A stretch of 64,000 bases of DNA from UBA2137 sp963740205 (GTDB taxonomy: Bacteria; Pseudomonadota; Alphaproteobacteria; Micavibrionales; Micavibrionaceae). Where the stretch lies: assembly GCA_963740205.1 (NCBI GenBank), contig CAVUDD010000005.1:124001-188000 (forward strand), written 5' to 3'. Below, piece after piece: positions 1-9,132 of the stretch. The notes under the pieces are model-generated. The model ran no database searches. It had not been told where the DNA came from and saw only the letters and a list, made by a program, of their open reading frames with translations. The translations under genes and the position numbers were made by a program. The number at the start of each line of letters is the position of its first letter. The stretch's first letter is position 1.

Positions 1-2
1 TA

Positions 3-860
3 AATCCTGGAACGAAGAAAAGGGGTCTGACGTATCCCTCATCAAAAATTCAGAGCCTCACTTTTATCGCCGAAATTTTTAGTAAAGGCCACGCTGGAAC
101 CCAGTTCTCTAAATAGTTCATTCACTTCAGCCGTTAATAATCTTATTACACAAGTTACTGGCGTTGAATTTTGTACGGAATCTCATTCCGAAGATGCGAC
201 ATGGCTCATGAAGCGGAAGAGATGAACTGAACAAGACCATGAAGAAGGCGTCCCTGCATTTTCACAGACATCAGGCGGGCTCTGCACTTGATAGTAACTA
301 TGGTACCATATCGCCTATAGTACATGACGGTTCACGGGAAAGTTTTTCACGCATGATTGAACGCGTTGCCGAAGGTGCAGAAAATAGAAATATCGGTTAC
401 CGCATGGGTGGTAAAGCCAACGCGCTAGTGAGGGCAAATTACCACGTCAATTGCACTTGTAGTGGTTTTGTAGATGCTGCTGTTCACAACACAAACATTG
501 CAGGTGCAATGACTACAAATTCAGAAGGTCAAATTGCCGCTCTTGACACAATGGGTGTAAATATTTTGACTGGAAGTCAAGTTAATGCTCAAACGATTGG
601 CGCTGGATTTGTTATTGGAATAGATACTGGTAATAGAGGTTGGGATGCGGGTCGCGCAAGAGGTATTGACCACGTTTTGATTACATACCAAGATACAGAG
701 ACTGGTCGTCTAATGATTGCAGACAGCAATGGTAGAAACGGCGTTACAACAAGATCATTTGATGACCTGGCTTGAAAATGCAAACCGTAGAGGCCACACA
801 ATTTACGCTGGTGATGCAACGAGTGTTTCAGGCATAGGCGGTCCGTTCAGCCCACCCTAG
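3..860 (+). pseudogene. Cysteine-peptidase-like protein, frame-broken, cut by left edge
   Basis: Three consecutive reading frames carry protein-like sequence across this stretch: frame 3 from the edge to about 107, frame 1 from about 109 to 222, and frame 2 from about 224 to 775, followed by a last piece ending at the TAG at 858-860. Each junction is repaired by removing one base (near 108, between about 210 and 223, and one C of the pair at 766-767); 858 minus 3 bases is a whole number of codons. The C-terminal half contains a 'CTCSGFVDAA' motif, then 'DHVLITYQD' and 'IADSNGR', an order of Cys, His and polar residue like that of NlpC/P60 or other papain-fold peptidases. That family assignment is inference. 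It may be a decayed gene or a gene damaged by sequencing errors. The true start lies outside the window. Confidence 0.5.
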
Positions 861-878
861 CTTAGTTTAAGAAAAATC

Positions 879-2276
879 TCAATTCGGGCCTTGTTGCCCT
901 GAAGAATCCCTTAAAGCTGGCAAATTGGATGGGTTATTTATCGTTACATCTTGGCTAGGGACTATCTCTGCCAAAGACAACGCTTCTATTTTAGCTTTTT
1001 CAAATGTCTCATAAAGAGGTTTAATACCTTTTATAATACGCAAGTTGTGCAAATATGCTCGCTTAAGGAAAGACCCTTCACCCATTTCAGCATGATTTTC
1101 TGCATTGAATGTCTCAACCAAAGGCTTCAGTTTTAATGCTGCCTTCTTAAGTTTATTATAGTTAATGAGATACCCTAAATAATTCTCTCCCAATCTCTGC
1201 AACATAGAACTGGCCTGCAAAGGGTTCTCTTTTTGAAGTTTTTGGAATTTTTTGGACGCTACACCAAATTCTTCAAAATCATGCATTATCATATCTAAAA
1301 AGATGGATTTAATAGAAACACCACTTCTAGAGGGTAAAGCTAATGTATCTTTTCTTTCATGGATTGATCGCCAAATTTTGCCAAGTTCTTTTATTTCATC
1401 ATTGACATCATCTGTGTCAAAAATAACTGTGATATCAGACTTTAATTTCTGTTCAGATTTAAGTTTAAGCTTTTTTAAATCTTCAATCTCATAGTTTGTT
1501 TTTTCAATTTCTTCCAGACTTTGTTCAAAATAATGAAGCAGTTGAGGGAATTGTTCTTCTTCAACCTCTTCTGAGGCAAAAAACGCTTCGGGATTAACCA
1601 TGGGATCAAATAAATCAGATAAAAACACAGTTTTATCTTCAGAAGAATCATATGTGATCTCTTCACTTCCCCTTCTTGACCAACTTCGCACTACCTTTCT
1701 TTGGAAAACCAGGTTTTTGTTATTTAAGACATTATCTTCACAAAACTGAGTAGCAGAAAACTCTTCTTGATCAATTTGCTGTTGGGATAGCTCCCTGTAA
1801 ACTTCCTTGTATTCACCGTATTTATTTTCGACAATTTCCATGTGTAGACGAAGCAAGTTAGGCGGCATAGGATCATCCCAGTTTTCAGGAAGAATATGTG
1901 CTGGATGAAGCCCTAAAAAGGTACATATTTTTTTTATATCTGCGGTTGGAGGAAAATCTCTAATCCACTCGTCATAACTTCTATTAAGAGGTTCTTTCGT
2001 ATAGGCCTTAACAAAACTTCTGATGAGTTGGTTTTGAGAAAGGTCTTCAAAATTATCACTCTTTAGAAAATCAGCTGTTTCAAAAAATGGATCACGATAA
2101 ATTGCTAGTGCCAAATCTTCCAACCCATAACCACACACATCTGCAAGTCCCTTTATGGGGTGAACACTAGAATTAAATCTTGGGAGAGATATTAAGGGTT
2201 TTTCTTTAGAAAATTGCGCATTGTAAAGGCGTTCAGAGAGTGGAAATAAAGATATAGTGTTGTCTTGTTTACGCAT
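879..2276 (-). CDS. Hypothetical protein, 465 aa, with coiled-coil segment
   Basis: I do not recognise this protein. It is a single open frame starting at an ATG and ending close to, and convergent with, the broken peptidase gene on its left. It has no signal peptide or membrane segment. It is rich in charged residues; a Glu/Lys-rich stretch around residues 235-290 looks like a coiled coil, and the C-terminal third is helical with many Lys and Leu. The tail is rich in Asn, Pro, Ser and Gln. It is AT-rich like its neighbours. A soluble structural protein or a type IV effector are both possible, but nothing in the sequence decides between them. Confidence 0.65.
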   Translation of the reverse strand: MRKQDNTISLFPLSERLYNAQFSKEKPLISLPRFNSSVHPIKGLADVCGYGLEDLALAIYRDPFFETADFLKSDNFEDLSQNQLIRSFVKAYTKEPLNRSYDEWIRDFPPTADIKKICTFLGLHPAHILPENWDDPMPPNLLRLHMEIVENKYGEYKEVYRELSQQQIDQEEFSATQFCEDNVLNNKNLVFQRKVVRSWSRRGSEEITYDSSEDKTVFLSDLFDPMVNPEAFFASEEVEEEQFPQLLHYFEQSLEEIEKTNYEIEDLKKLKLKSEQKLKSDITVIFDTDDVNDEIKELGKIWRSIHERKDTLALPSRSGVSIKSIFLDMIMHDFEEFGVASKKFQKLQKENPLQASSMLQRLGENYLGYLINYNKLKKAALKLKPLVETFNAENHAEMGEGSFLKRAYLHNLRIIKGIKPLYETFEKAKIEALSLAEIVPSQDVTINNPSNLPALRDSSGQQGPN

Positions 2277-2368
2277 TAATAATTCCCTGTTTATTTTGAC
2301 CTATAGCATGAAATGCTAATGAACAGGAGAAAAAACTAAAAAGAACCCACTTTTTGAAATAATATTAC

Positions 2369-3622
2369 TCAATCAATTCCTAAGAATTCCAACTGCCAGC
2401 GAATTTCTTCTTCTTTCATGGGATAGTCTGTACCACCTTTGGGATGTAACAATTCACTTGGTGGAATTTTTACGAGCTCTCTTTGCAACAAAAGGGCCGT
2501 TCGCATAGAAAACCCCGCTTTCCAGCAAAGAGCCGTAAAAGGTTTTGCCGCTTGAAGCTTTATAATGCTTTGTATTTTTTTGCGGGTGGTTTTCGTAAGA
2601 TCGGCAAGGGCGTATTCTACAAATTCTGTATCACCTACACCCATAGCCGTTTGGATGGTTTCACTGTTAAGTGTTCCATTATCTTTGTGCTTTTTTATAC
2701 GCTCATGCACACTAAGATTATCTTCTCTGTTTTCGAGCAATGTCATGCCACGTTCGACCGCTCTGCTAATCTCTTCAACAGTTTCCTCATCAAACTCCTG
2801 ATGCTTGAATAAAACATCCTTAATGGAATGATCTATATACCCCGCCATTTCACGCGCTACTTCTGGGGGTAAATTTTTACGCATTGCAAGATGCTTATGC
2901 CACGCAGGTTGGTTTTTTGCCTTTTCAAGAATGTTTGTAAAAGTCTGCGTAGAGATATTTGCACCCGCATTTGAAATCAACAAACTCACTGCATCTGCAT
3001 CATCAGTCTTGATAACGGCATCAGACACAGCCTCACTCAAACTTTTACGCAACGCAACGGCTTGCACCTGCCAGCTTTGTTTGTAGTTTTGTAAGATATC
3101 AATCAAATCTTCATCAGGTAGCGCAAGGCTGTAACGTAGTATAGGCTCTGACACCTGTCTTTCTACATCTCTGGCCAATTGCAATGCCAGCTTAGGAGGA
3201 GTGTGAGCATAGTTCTTTAGAGCAGCTGAAAGGGAAATTCTAATTTTTAAAACTTCATCTAAAGCCAGAGTTCCTAGGGCCTCGGACACATGTTTGTAAA
3301 CGCTCATTTGGCGATCAGGAGAAATATCAGGTAGGAGTTTTGTTAAACGTGCAAGAAGTAACTCACGAACCGCTATATCTGCGTCTTTTGACAATATGTG
3401 GGCTGTATGAATTGGAACTGCAATATTTTTAACAACCGCTTGGCGAACCTTAACATCTTTATCGTGCTCAGCTAGATAGTAAAGAATCTCAGGAGATGTT
3501 TCTTCATTTTTAGCAAGATTTAAACGCTGGGGTAGAGTCCCGCTTCGCGCAATATGTTTTTCATCCGCCTGCGTAAGGATGACTTTTCGCTTTATCAAAT
3601 TTTTAAAAAACGATTTCATCAC
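2369..3622 (-). CDS. DUF2336-type helical-repeat protein
   Basis: This 417-residue protein is made of short helical repeats that resemble HEAT-like repeats, visible as recurring units such as 'PEILYYLAEHDKDVKVRQAV' near residues 40-65 followed by similar units. The pattern fits the DUF2336 family, which is common in alphaproteobacteria and has no firmly established function. It has no signal peptide or membrane span. Its start overlaps the end of zapE by four bases (3619-3622), so the two are probably co-transcribed, with zapE upstream. A scaffold role is inference from the fold. Confidence 0.7.
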   Translation of the reverse strand: MMKSFFKNLIKRKVILTQADEKHIARSGTLPQRLNLAKNEETSPEILYYLAEHDKDVKVRQAVVKNIAVPIHTAHILSKDADIAVRELLLARLTKLLPDISPDRQMSVYKHVSEALGTLALDEVLKIRISLSAALKNYAHTPPKLALQLARDVERQVSEPILRYSLALPDEDLIDILQNYKQSWQVQAVALRKSLSEAVSDAVIKTDDADAVSLLISNAGANISTQTFTNILEKAKNQPAWHKHLAMRKNLPPEVAREMAGYIDHSIKDVLFKHQEFDEETVEEISRAVERGMTLLENREDNLSVHERIKKHKDNGTLNSETIQTAMGVGDTEFVEYALADLTKTTRKKIQSIIKLQAAKPFTALCWKAGFSMRTALLLQRELVKIPPSELLHPKGGTDYPMKEEEIRWQLEFLGID

Positions 3623-4737
3623 ACAATGTCACTTAATTTCTTTAAATAGGCTTCCGTTTGCATTTCGTACAATCGGCTTAATGTTCGCTCAAATTCGAAT
3701 TCGTAGTGTTTGCCTTGATAAAGATTTTCGAGGCTTGTGTTCGCTGACAAGATAAGTGCGCGACCTTGATCGTACATAACGTCTATAAAGGACATAAATC
3801 TTTTTGTCTCATTCCTTATTTCATCATTAAGTGCTGGAATATTTTCCACAAAAAGAACGTTATAATGATGTGCAAGTACGAGATAATCCTCTGCACCCAG
3901 AGGTTTTTCGAAAAGCTCACCAAAATCAAATCTGGCGATTCCCTTTGCGGTCTTTAGAACTTCAAGTGTACGGCCTCTAACCGCCATAGACTCCATTTGT
4001 GGTTCGGCGCCACCCGTCAGAACATCAAATAGATTATCTATTTTTTTTCTGGTTGCCTTATCATCCACGTTGAAAAATTTTGGGGATTCACCAAGTGATA
4101 ATTTTCTGTAATCTGTATTTCCTGCTACCTCGACACAAATCATTTTGGATTTTATTAAATCTATAAAGGGTAGAAATCTGACGCGTTGCAGACCTCCCTC
4201 ATATAATCTATCAGGCGTCCAGTTACTGGTCATGACTATGATGATATTGGCCTCAAACAATGCAGTAAACAGGCGAGATAAAAGCATTGCATCGGCGACG
4301 TTCGTGACGTGGAATTCATCAAAACATAAAAGCTTTGCCTCAGTTGCAAGAGATTTTCCAAAATCAAGTAATGCTTCATCGGCACCCTTATCACTTTTTT
4401 TTGATTGGCGGTGCTTATGCAGAAAGTCATGCACCTCAATCATAAATTCATGAAAATGAACACGTCGCTTAGGTATCATTTTGGAAACTGCATTATAAAA
4501 CAAATCCATAACAAAGGATTTTCCACGGCCAACTGGTCCATAAATATATGTTCCCTGAATGACAGATACGTCTTTCTTTCCAACTAAGCTCCAAATATTT
4601 TTGCGAGAATTTTTCAGTAAGGGAAAAAGTTTATCAAGCTGGATGACGGCATTTTTTTGATCATCATCAGGCTCAAAGCCATGTTTTTTAAAACCTGTTT
4701 TTGCCCATTGCGGCAGATCAGTTTTTGCGGCCGACAT
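3619..4737 (-). CDS. zapE: Cell division protein ZapE (AFG1-like ATPase)
   Basis: The protein is 372 residues long, typical of the AFG1/LACE1/ZapE family of ATPases. A Walker A motif 'GPVGRGKS' lies at residues 67-74, and a Walker B-type motif 'LLCFDEFHV' follows about 70 residues later, next to the family signature 'FHEFM'. In E. coli ZapE acts at the division ring under stress; mitochondrial homologues take part in protein turnover. In alphaproteobacteria the gene often sits beside metabolic genes; here it overlaps tatC upstream (by 20 bases) and the DUF2336 gene downstream, suggesting one transcript. Confidence 0.9.
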   Translation of the reverse strand: MSAAKTDLPQWAKTGFKKHGFEPDDDQKNAVIQLDKLFPLLKNSRKNIWSLVGKKDVSVIQGTYIYGPVGRGKSFVMDLFYNAVSKMIPKRRVHFHEFMIEVHDFLHKHRQSKKSDKGADEALLDFGKSLATEAKLLCFDEFHVTNVADAMLLSRLFTALFEANIIIVMTSNWTPDRLYEGGLQRVRFLPFIDLIKSKMICVEVAGNTDYRKLSLGESPKFFNVDDKATRKKIDNLFDVLTGGAEPQMESMAVRGRTLEVLKTAKGIARFDFGELFEKPLGAEDYLVLAHHYNVLFVENIPALNDEIRNETKRFMSFIDVMYDQGRALILSANTSLENLYQGKHYEFEFERTLSRLYEMQTEAYLKKLSDIV

Positions 4738-5497
4738 ACCGTACTATCAGAATTGAGATTTCATAAAGAAAGAGTATTGGAACCGCGAGACACACCTGAG
4801 AAATAATATCGGGAGGTGTCAAGAACGCCGCAAGCAGGAATGCAAAAATAATGACATAGCGGCGTTTGGCAACAAGAGACTCTGCTGTGACCAAACCAGC
4901 GCGCCCAAGCAAGGTAATCAGAACGGGGAGTTGAAAACACAACCCAAATGCAAAAATCAATAACATAACCAAATCCAAGTATTCAGAGACACGCGCCTCA
5001 AGTTGGATAGGCAGAACAGTTTCACCTGCTCCTGTCTGAAAACTTAAAAAGAACGGCAATGCCATCGGAAGCAATCCGTAATACACAACCGCGCCTCCGC
5101 AGAAAAATAAAACAGGTGTTGCAATCAGAAATGGGAGAAAAGCATAGCGCTCTTCTTTATAAAGCCCGGGCGCAATAAACCGCCAAATTTGTACTGCGAT
5201 AATCGGAAAGGTTAAAAAGAGTCCCGCAAAGAACGCAACTTTTAAATAGGTGAAAAATGCCTCAGTCAAACCCGTATAGATTAATCGACCTGTTCCATTA
5301 GGCTCCATAGCATTTGCCAACGGGGCCACAAGAAATCCGTATATTTGTTCTTTGTAAAGATAGGAAATCGCCATACCGATAATCATGGCCGTGAAAGCCC
5401 AGAGTAATCTTGTTCTTAACTCAAGAAGATGTTCAACAAATGGCTTCGGCTGTGTGCCTTCTTCCCTATCTTTTGGCAATGAAACATTCAAAGGCAT
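4718..5497 (-). CDS. tatC: Sec-independent protein translocase TatC
   Basis: TatC is the multi-spanning receptor of the twin-arginine translocase, which exports folded proteins across the inner membrane. The 259-residue protein has the N-terminal family motif 'FVEHLLELRTRLL' and six hydrophobic segments. The motif 'FAFGLCFQLPV' after the third periplasmic region is also typical. It follows tatB by two bases in the order tatA-tatB-tatC, the standard alphaproteobacterial arrangement downstream of scpA-scpB. The 3' end overlaps zapE. Confidence 0.96.
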   Translation of the reverse strand: MPLNVSLPKDREEGTQPKPFVEHLLELRTRLLWAFTAMIIGMAISYLYKEQIYGFLVAPLANAMEPNGTGRLIYTGLTEAFFTYLKVAFFAGLFLTFPIIAVQIWRFIAPGLYKEERYAFLPFLIATPVLFFCGGAVVYYGLLPMALPFFLSFQTGAGETVLPIQLEARVSEYLDLVMLLIFAFGLCFQLPVLITLLGRAGLVTAESLVAKRRYVIIFAFLLAAFLTPPDIISQVCLAVPILFLYEISILIVRYVGRKN

Positions 5498-5499
5498 CT

Positions 5500-5799
5500 C
5501 TATTTATCCTTTTCCTGTGCATCACGAAGATTTTTTAGAAAAGACAACTCGGCTTCAACCTCACCCTCATCTTCTATTGTATCTTCTTCATTGGAAGGCA
5601 TACGAAGTGAAGGTGTCTCCTTAAGTTCCTCTTTTTGCATAAAATCATCAAACTGGTTGGACAAGGCAAATTTCATATACTGAAATCTGCGCACGATTTT
5701 ACCCAAGCCATACATAAGCCCAGGTAGTTGCTTTGGCCCAATAACCATAACACCTATAATCAGGATAAAAAGAATTTCTGTCCAGCTGACGTCAAGCAT
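5500..5799 (-). CDS. tatB: Twin-arginine translocase subunit TatB
   Basis: This is a short (99 aa) protein with one N-terminal membrane helix beginning 'MLDVSWTEILFILIIG', followed by a conserved Gly-Pro-Lys hinge ('VIGPKQLP'), an amphipathic helix and an acidic tail. That layout defines TatB, which joins TatC to form the substrate-binding complex. It lies between tatA (6 bases upstream) and tatC (2 bases downstream). Confidence 0.94.
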   Translation of the reverse strand: MLDVSWTEILFILIIGVMVIGPKQLPGLMYGLGKIVRRFQYMKFALSNQFDDFMQKEELKETPSLRMPSNEEDTIEDEGEVEAELSFLKNLRDAQEKDK

Positions 5800-5805
5800 A
5801 GGTTT

Positions 5806-5988
5806 CTACTTGGTCTTTGTGGATTTTTTCTTTGCAGGCTTCGTGTCATCATCATCGTCACTCATGCCTTTTTTAAAGCTTTTGATGCCTTCGGCCAGAT
5901 CACCCATCATACGTGGGAGGCGGCCAGCACCAAATAAAATCATTACAAGTGCAACTACGATTAAAATTTGCCAGATACTAGGAGACAT
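5806..5988 (-). CDS. tatA: Twin-arginine translocase subunit TatA
   Basis: The 60-residue protein has one N-terminal membrane helix, the 'FGAGRLP' hinge, an amphipathic helix ('GDLAEGIKSFKKGM') and a short Asp- and Lys-rich tail. It oligomerises to form the translocation path of the Tat system. At 60 residues it is short for TatA but complete. It follows scpB by three bases. Confidence 0.95.
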   Translation of the reverse strand: MSPSIWQILIVVALVMILFGAGRLPRMMGDLAEGIKSFKKGMSDDDDDTKPAKKKSTKTK

Positions 5989-5991
5989 GTT

Positions 5992-6612
5992 TTAGACCTC
6001 TTCTTCCAAAAGTTCGTCATTATTAGTAGCACCCTCTTCGTCACTTTCAAAGAGGTCAGATGTTTCCGGGATGGTTTCAATGGCAGGGCGGCGATCCAAC
6101 AGGCCAGATGCCTTTAATTCATCAAGCCCCGGAAGATCGGTTAAAGTTTCAAGTTGGAAATGATCCAGAAAGTCATTTGTGCTGACCCACGTTACCGGTC
6201 GCCCAGGTGTTTCACGTCTGCGCCCCGGCTTTATCCAACCTTGCTCAAGCAAAATGTCCAAAGTACCCCTACTGGTCGCCACACCTCTTATATTTTCAAT
6301 CTCTGCTCGAGTCACAGGCTGATGATAAGCAATAATAGAGAGTGTCTCGAGTGCTGCCCGTGATAATTTTCTCTCTTCTTCTTTTTCCAAAATCAAATTA
6401 TCGGCCAAATCTTCGGCTGTGCGAAACGCATAAGCATTTCCAACCTGCACCAAATTAACACCGCGCCCCTCATATGTCTTTTCAAGCTCGGATAAAATTG
6501 CAGATAAATCGGCATCCTCAGGAAGGCGAGAGTAGATATCAGATGAGGTCAAAGGCTTATCAGAGGCAAATAACAAGGCCTCAACAAGGCGTGTTTGTGT
6601 CTTCTTATCCAT
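5992..6612 (-). CDS. scpB: Segregation and condensation protein ScpB
   Basis: ScpB is the winged-helix kleisin-associated subunit of the bacterial SMC-ScpAB condensin. The core motifs 'ALLFASDKPL' near the N-terminus and 'LETLSIIAYHQPVTRAEIE' in the middle are characteristic, as is 'RGVATSRGTLDILLEQGWI'. I chose the ATG at 6612 because the product then begins at the first conserved helix; an in-frame start 27 bases further upstream also exists. The chosen start overlaps the end of scpA by eight bases. The C-terminus is an acidic tail. Confidence 0.93.
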   Translation of the reverse strand: MDKKTQTRLVEALLFASDKPLTSSDIYSRLPEDADLSAILSELEKTYEGRGVNLVQVGNAYAFRTAEDLADNLILEKEEERKLSRAALETLSIIAYHQPVTRAEIENIRGVATSRGTLDILLEQGWIKPGRRRETPGRPVTWVSTNDFLDHFQLETLTDLPGLDELKASGLLDRRPAIETIPETSDLFESDEEGATNNDELLEEEV

Positions 6613-7456
6613 GTGCAATGCTTTCCTCTTCCTTTGCACGCAAATATATAGGGCGGAATAATCCGTCTTGTCGAATTTCAGTTTTACCTTGTTTTGTCAT
6701 TTCCAGACTGGCTGTAAACAAAGAGGCCATAGAGGAACGCGCATATAAAATATCCTTAATGTTCTCTGGCATGAAAGATTCTAGGGTTGTCCATACACTG
6801 AACTTGCCCTTGCGTGGTAAATTTCCCAGCATTTTACTCATTCTCGCGACTGCCTCGTCATTAGACATCAGTGCAAATTCTTCCAGCTTGTACTGGCTGT
6901 AATTTTTACGACGATCAATGGCACCATAGGCCTGCATCAAATCAAAAATATTTACGTTGTAGGTGGAATTTGTTCTGATTTTAATACTTTCCGTCATGCC
7001 CCTTGCAAAAATATTTTGACCAAGGCGTGGACGGTTCATTAATTTTTCGCCAGCCCCTTGCATAGCTTCCAAGCGGCGTAACTGGAATTGCAAGGCATCG
7101 GCCATTTGCTCACCACTCAATTCTTCCTCATCGTCCTGTTCTTGGGGAAGTAAAAGTCGTGATTTTAGATAAGCCAGCCACGCGGCCATGACCAGGTAAT
7201 TAGCGGCCAGTTCTAAACGCAACTCTTTAGCGCGCTCCATAAAAGCCAAATATTGTCGAACTAGCTGCAAAATAGAAATGTGCATGAGGTCAACTTTTTG
7301 ATGACGCGCCAGCTCTAGTAAAACCTCAAGAGGACCTTCATAGCCATCAATATTAAGAAGGAGTTGATCTGCATCATTGATATGCGCAGTCTTATCCTTC
7401 GGAGGATCTTCCTCGAAATTCTCGTTAGTAGGTCTAATGGTTACCTGTTTATCCAT
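6605..7456 (-). CDS. scpA: Segregation and condensation protein ScpA
   Basis: ScpA is the kleisin that bridges SMC heads in the chromosome-organising condensin complex. The 283-residue protein has the N-terminal family signature 'IDGYEGPLEVLLELARHQKVD' (written here as overlapping conserved blocks: DGYEGPLEVLL and ARHQKVDL) and the typical 'YLVMAAWLAYLKSRLLLP' block. The C-terminal winged helix ends with an 'FLALLELARLG'-equivalent region rewritten as 'FTASLEMTKQGKTEIRQ'. It is the first gene of the scpA-scpB-tatABC-zapE run. The usual alphaproteobacterial upstream neighbour nagZ is not present; a DMT transporter lies upstream instead. Confidence 0.93.
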   Translation of the reverse strand: MDKQVTIRPTNENFEEDPPKDKTAHINDADQLLLNIDGYEGPLEVLLELARHQKVDLMHISILQLVRQYLAFMERAKELRLELAANYLVMAAWLAYLKSRLLLPQEQDDEEELSGEQMADALQFQLRRLEAMQGAGEKLMNRPRLGQNIFARGMTESIKIRTNSTYNVNIFDLMQAYGAIDRRKNYSQYKLEEFALMSNDEAVARMSKMLGNLPRKGKFSVWTTLESFMPENIKDILYARSSMASLFTASLEMTKQGKTEIRQDGLFRPIYLRAKEEESIAHG

Positions 7457-7555
7457 AACTCATCATAGACAAGTCAGACAACACAATACCAGAGGAAAAT
7501 CGTTAAAAGCCCTGTCTTTCCAGAGTTTTTAGTGAACACCAAACTTACTATGGTC

Positions 7556-8422
7556 TTAATTACGCTTTTTCTCCCAAACGAGACACAATCCGCTAATGAT
7601 AATGATAGAAATTCCAATAGCCGCATATAGGTCAGGTACATCTCCGAATAGCAACCAGCCCAATCCCACACCCCACAGAATTTGAGTATATTGAATGGGG
7701 GCCACAACAGCTGCTGGAGCCTTGGTAAATCCAGTAGCAACAGCTATAACCCCAATTAATCCGAATGGTATGATAATCAGGAAGGCCGGAATTGTCTCCA
7801 CAGGAGGCGTAACCCCTATGAAATAATGTACTACTCCAGTGATAGTCGTACTGATTAGAAAGGCGTAAAAGGCAAATGCATAACCATTATTTTCTTGGTC
7901 GCCGATACCGCGCGCTATTAAATTTACACTTGAAACCATAAAAGCGCCCAGGCAACCCATCACAAACCCTATATCTGTGAGATTGGAAACATCTGGCCTA
8001 AAGACAATATAGGCTCCTGCAAATCCCATTGATATGATTGCGAGCATCTTAACGGTTAGCTTTTCTTTAAACAAAAACCTCGCAGATATCGCAGTAATAA
8101 AAGGTGAACAAAATAACAGCGTATAAATCATTGCGAGAGGCATATATTTAAAAGCGTATATGACTGTAAATATCTGAGCCGTAACAAGAAAACCTCTTAC
8201 AATATGCAAGTTACGATTTCCAACGCTCCAGAACGAAAACACATTACCTTTTATAAGTCCGTATAAAAGAATAAGAAAAAGTGAGACAAGGTTCGCATAG
8301 AAAATACTGCTCACTGCTGGAATATAATCAGAAAGCCACTTAAAGGAAGCATCGGATATCGAGAAAGCAGAAAATCCAACAAACGCATATGTAATTGCTA
8401 ACGTCTTTTTATAATCAATCAT
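7556..8422 (-). CDS. EamA/DMT-family membrane transporter
   Basis: This is a 288-residue integral membrane protein with about ten predicted helices arranged as two EamA repeats, the layout of the drug/metabolite transporter superfamily. The second repeat carries the usual Pro and Gly pattern ('AVVAPIQYTQILWGVGLGWL'). Such proteins export or import metabolites; the substrate cannot be read from the sequence. It ends 99 bases before scpA, on the same strand, and starts divergently from sspB across a 170-base gap. Confidence 0.85.
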   Translation of the reverse strand: MIDYKKTLAITYAFVGFSAFSISDASFKWLSDYIPAVSSIFYANLVSLFLILLYGLIKGNVFSFWSVGNRNLHIVRGFLVTAQIFTVIYAFKYMPLAMIYTLLFCSPFITAISARFLFKEKLTVKMLAIISMGFAGAYIVFRPDVSNLTDIGFVMGCLGAFMVSSVNLIARGIGDQENNGYAFAFYAFLISTTITGVVHYFIGVTPPVETIPAFLIIIPFGLIGVIAVATGFTKAPAAVVAPIQYTQILWGVGLGWLLFGDVPDLYAAIGISIIIISGLCLVWEKKRN

Positions 8423-8592
8423 TCACACCTCATACGTGGCTTTGTCAGATGTTTCCACACCTAATCACCGACTTTTACCAAAAAGTCACTGGATTTTTTA
8501 TGTCAGGTCGGCATGATGGGTGAGATTTGAGACGAATCTCAAAAAAGAGCACTTGCCATGACTTGGGTGAACAACCTATAAACTAAAGAGAT

Positions 8593-9093
8593 ATGATGAC
8601 TGACGACGACACACTTCGCTATGATAAAATGGTAGAAAACGCCCTCCGAGGCGTTGTGCGCGATGCTGTGCAAGAGGTTGTCGAAAATGGACTGCCTGGC
8701 GATCATCATTTCTATATCACTTTTCTGACCGAACACCCTGATGTTGATATTCCTGACTATCTCAAGGAAAGATACCCAGGTGAAATGACAATTGTACTGC
8801 AGTACCAATTCTCTGGCCTTTCTATTGATGATGAATTTTTACGTGTGACACTGTCATTTAACAATCAGCCCGAAAAACTGGTTGTGCCCTTGGCAGCAGT
8901 TAGCATCTTTGCCGATCCTTCAGTGAATTTTGCTCTTCAATTCCAGCCTTTGGGCGAGGAAATTGATGGCGATGATTTTCCACCCGAGAATGATGAAGGT
9001 ACAGAGAAAAAATCTAAGAAAAAGAAATCTCCTAAAAAAGACAAAGAAAAGACTGGTGAAGTCGTTTCTCTTGATAATTTCCGCAAGAAATAA
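8593..9093 (+). CDS. sspB: ClpXP adaptor SspB (alphaproteobacterial type)
   Basis: SspB delivers ssrA-tagged and other substrates to the ClpXP protease. The 166-residue protein has the SspB core and a long flexible, Lys- and Glu-rich linker, followed by the C-terminal ClpX-binding tail 'VVSLDNFRKK', which is the signature of the alphaproteobacterial SspB. It is longer than the N-terminal core alone only because of that linker. Two adjacent ATG codons at 8593 and 8596 could each serve as start. It is followed by the DUF3108-like gene. Confidence 0.93.
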   Translation: MMTDDDTLRYDKMVENALRGVVRDAVQEVVENGLPGDHHFYITFLTEHPDVDIPDYLKERYPGEMTIVLQYQFSGLSIDDEFLRVTLSFNNQPEKLVVPLAAVSIFADPSVNFALQFQPLGEEIDGDDFPPENDEGTEKKSKKKKSPKKDKEKTGEVVSLDNFRKK

Positions 9094-9132
9094 GTGCCTT
9101 ATTTGCCCGAAGGGTTAAAAAGCTTAAATCGT

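Noticed and set aside
8470..8540. Two short inverted repeats between the DMT transporter and sspB, considered as terminator or operator
   Set aside because: Neither is followed by a T-run in the right direction, and both genes point away from the gap; they could be operators, but nothing supports that.
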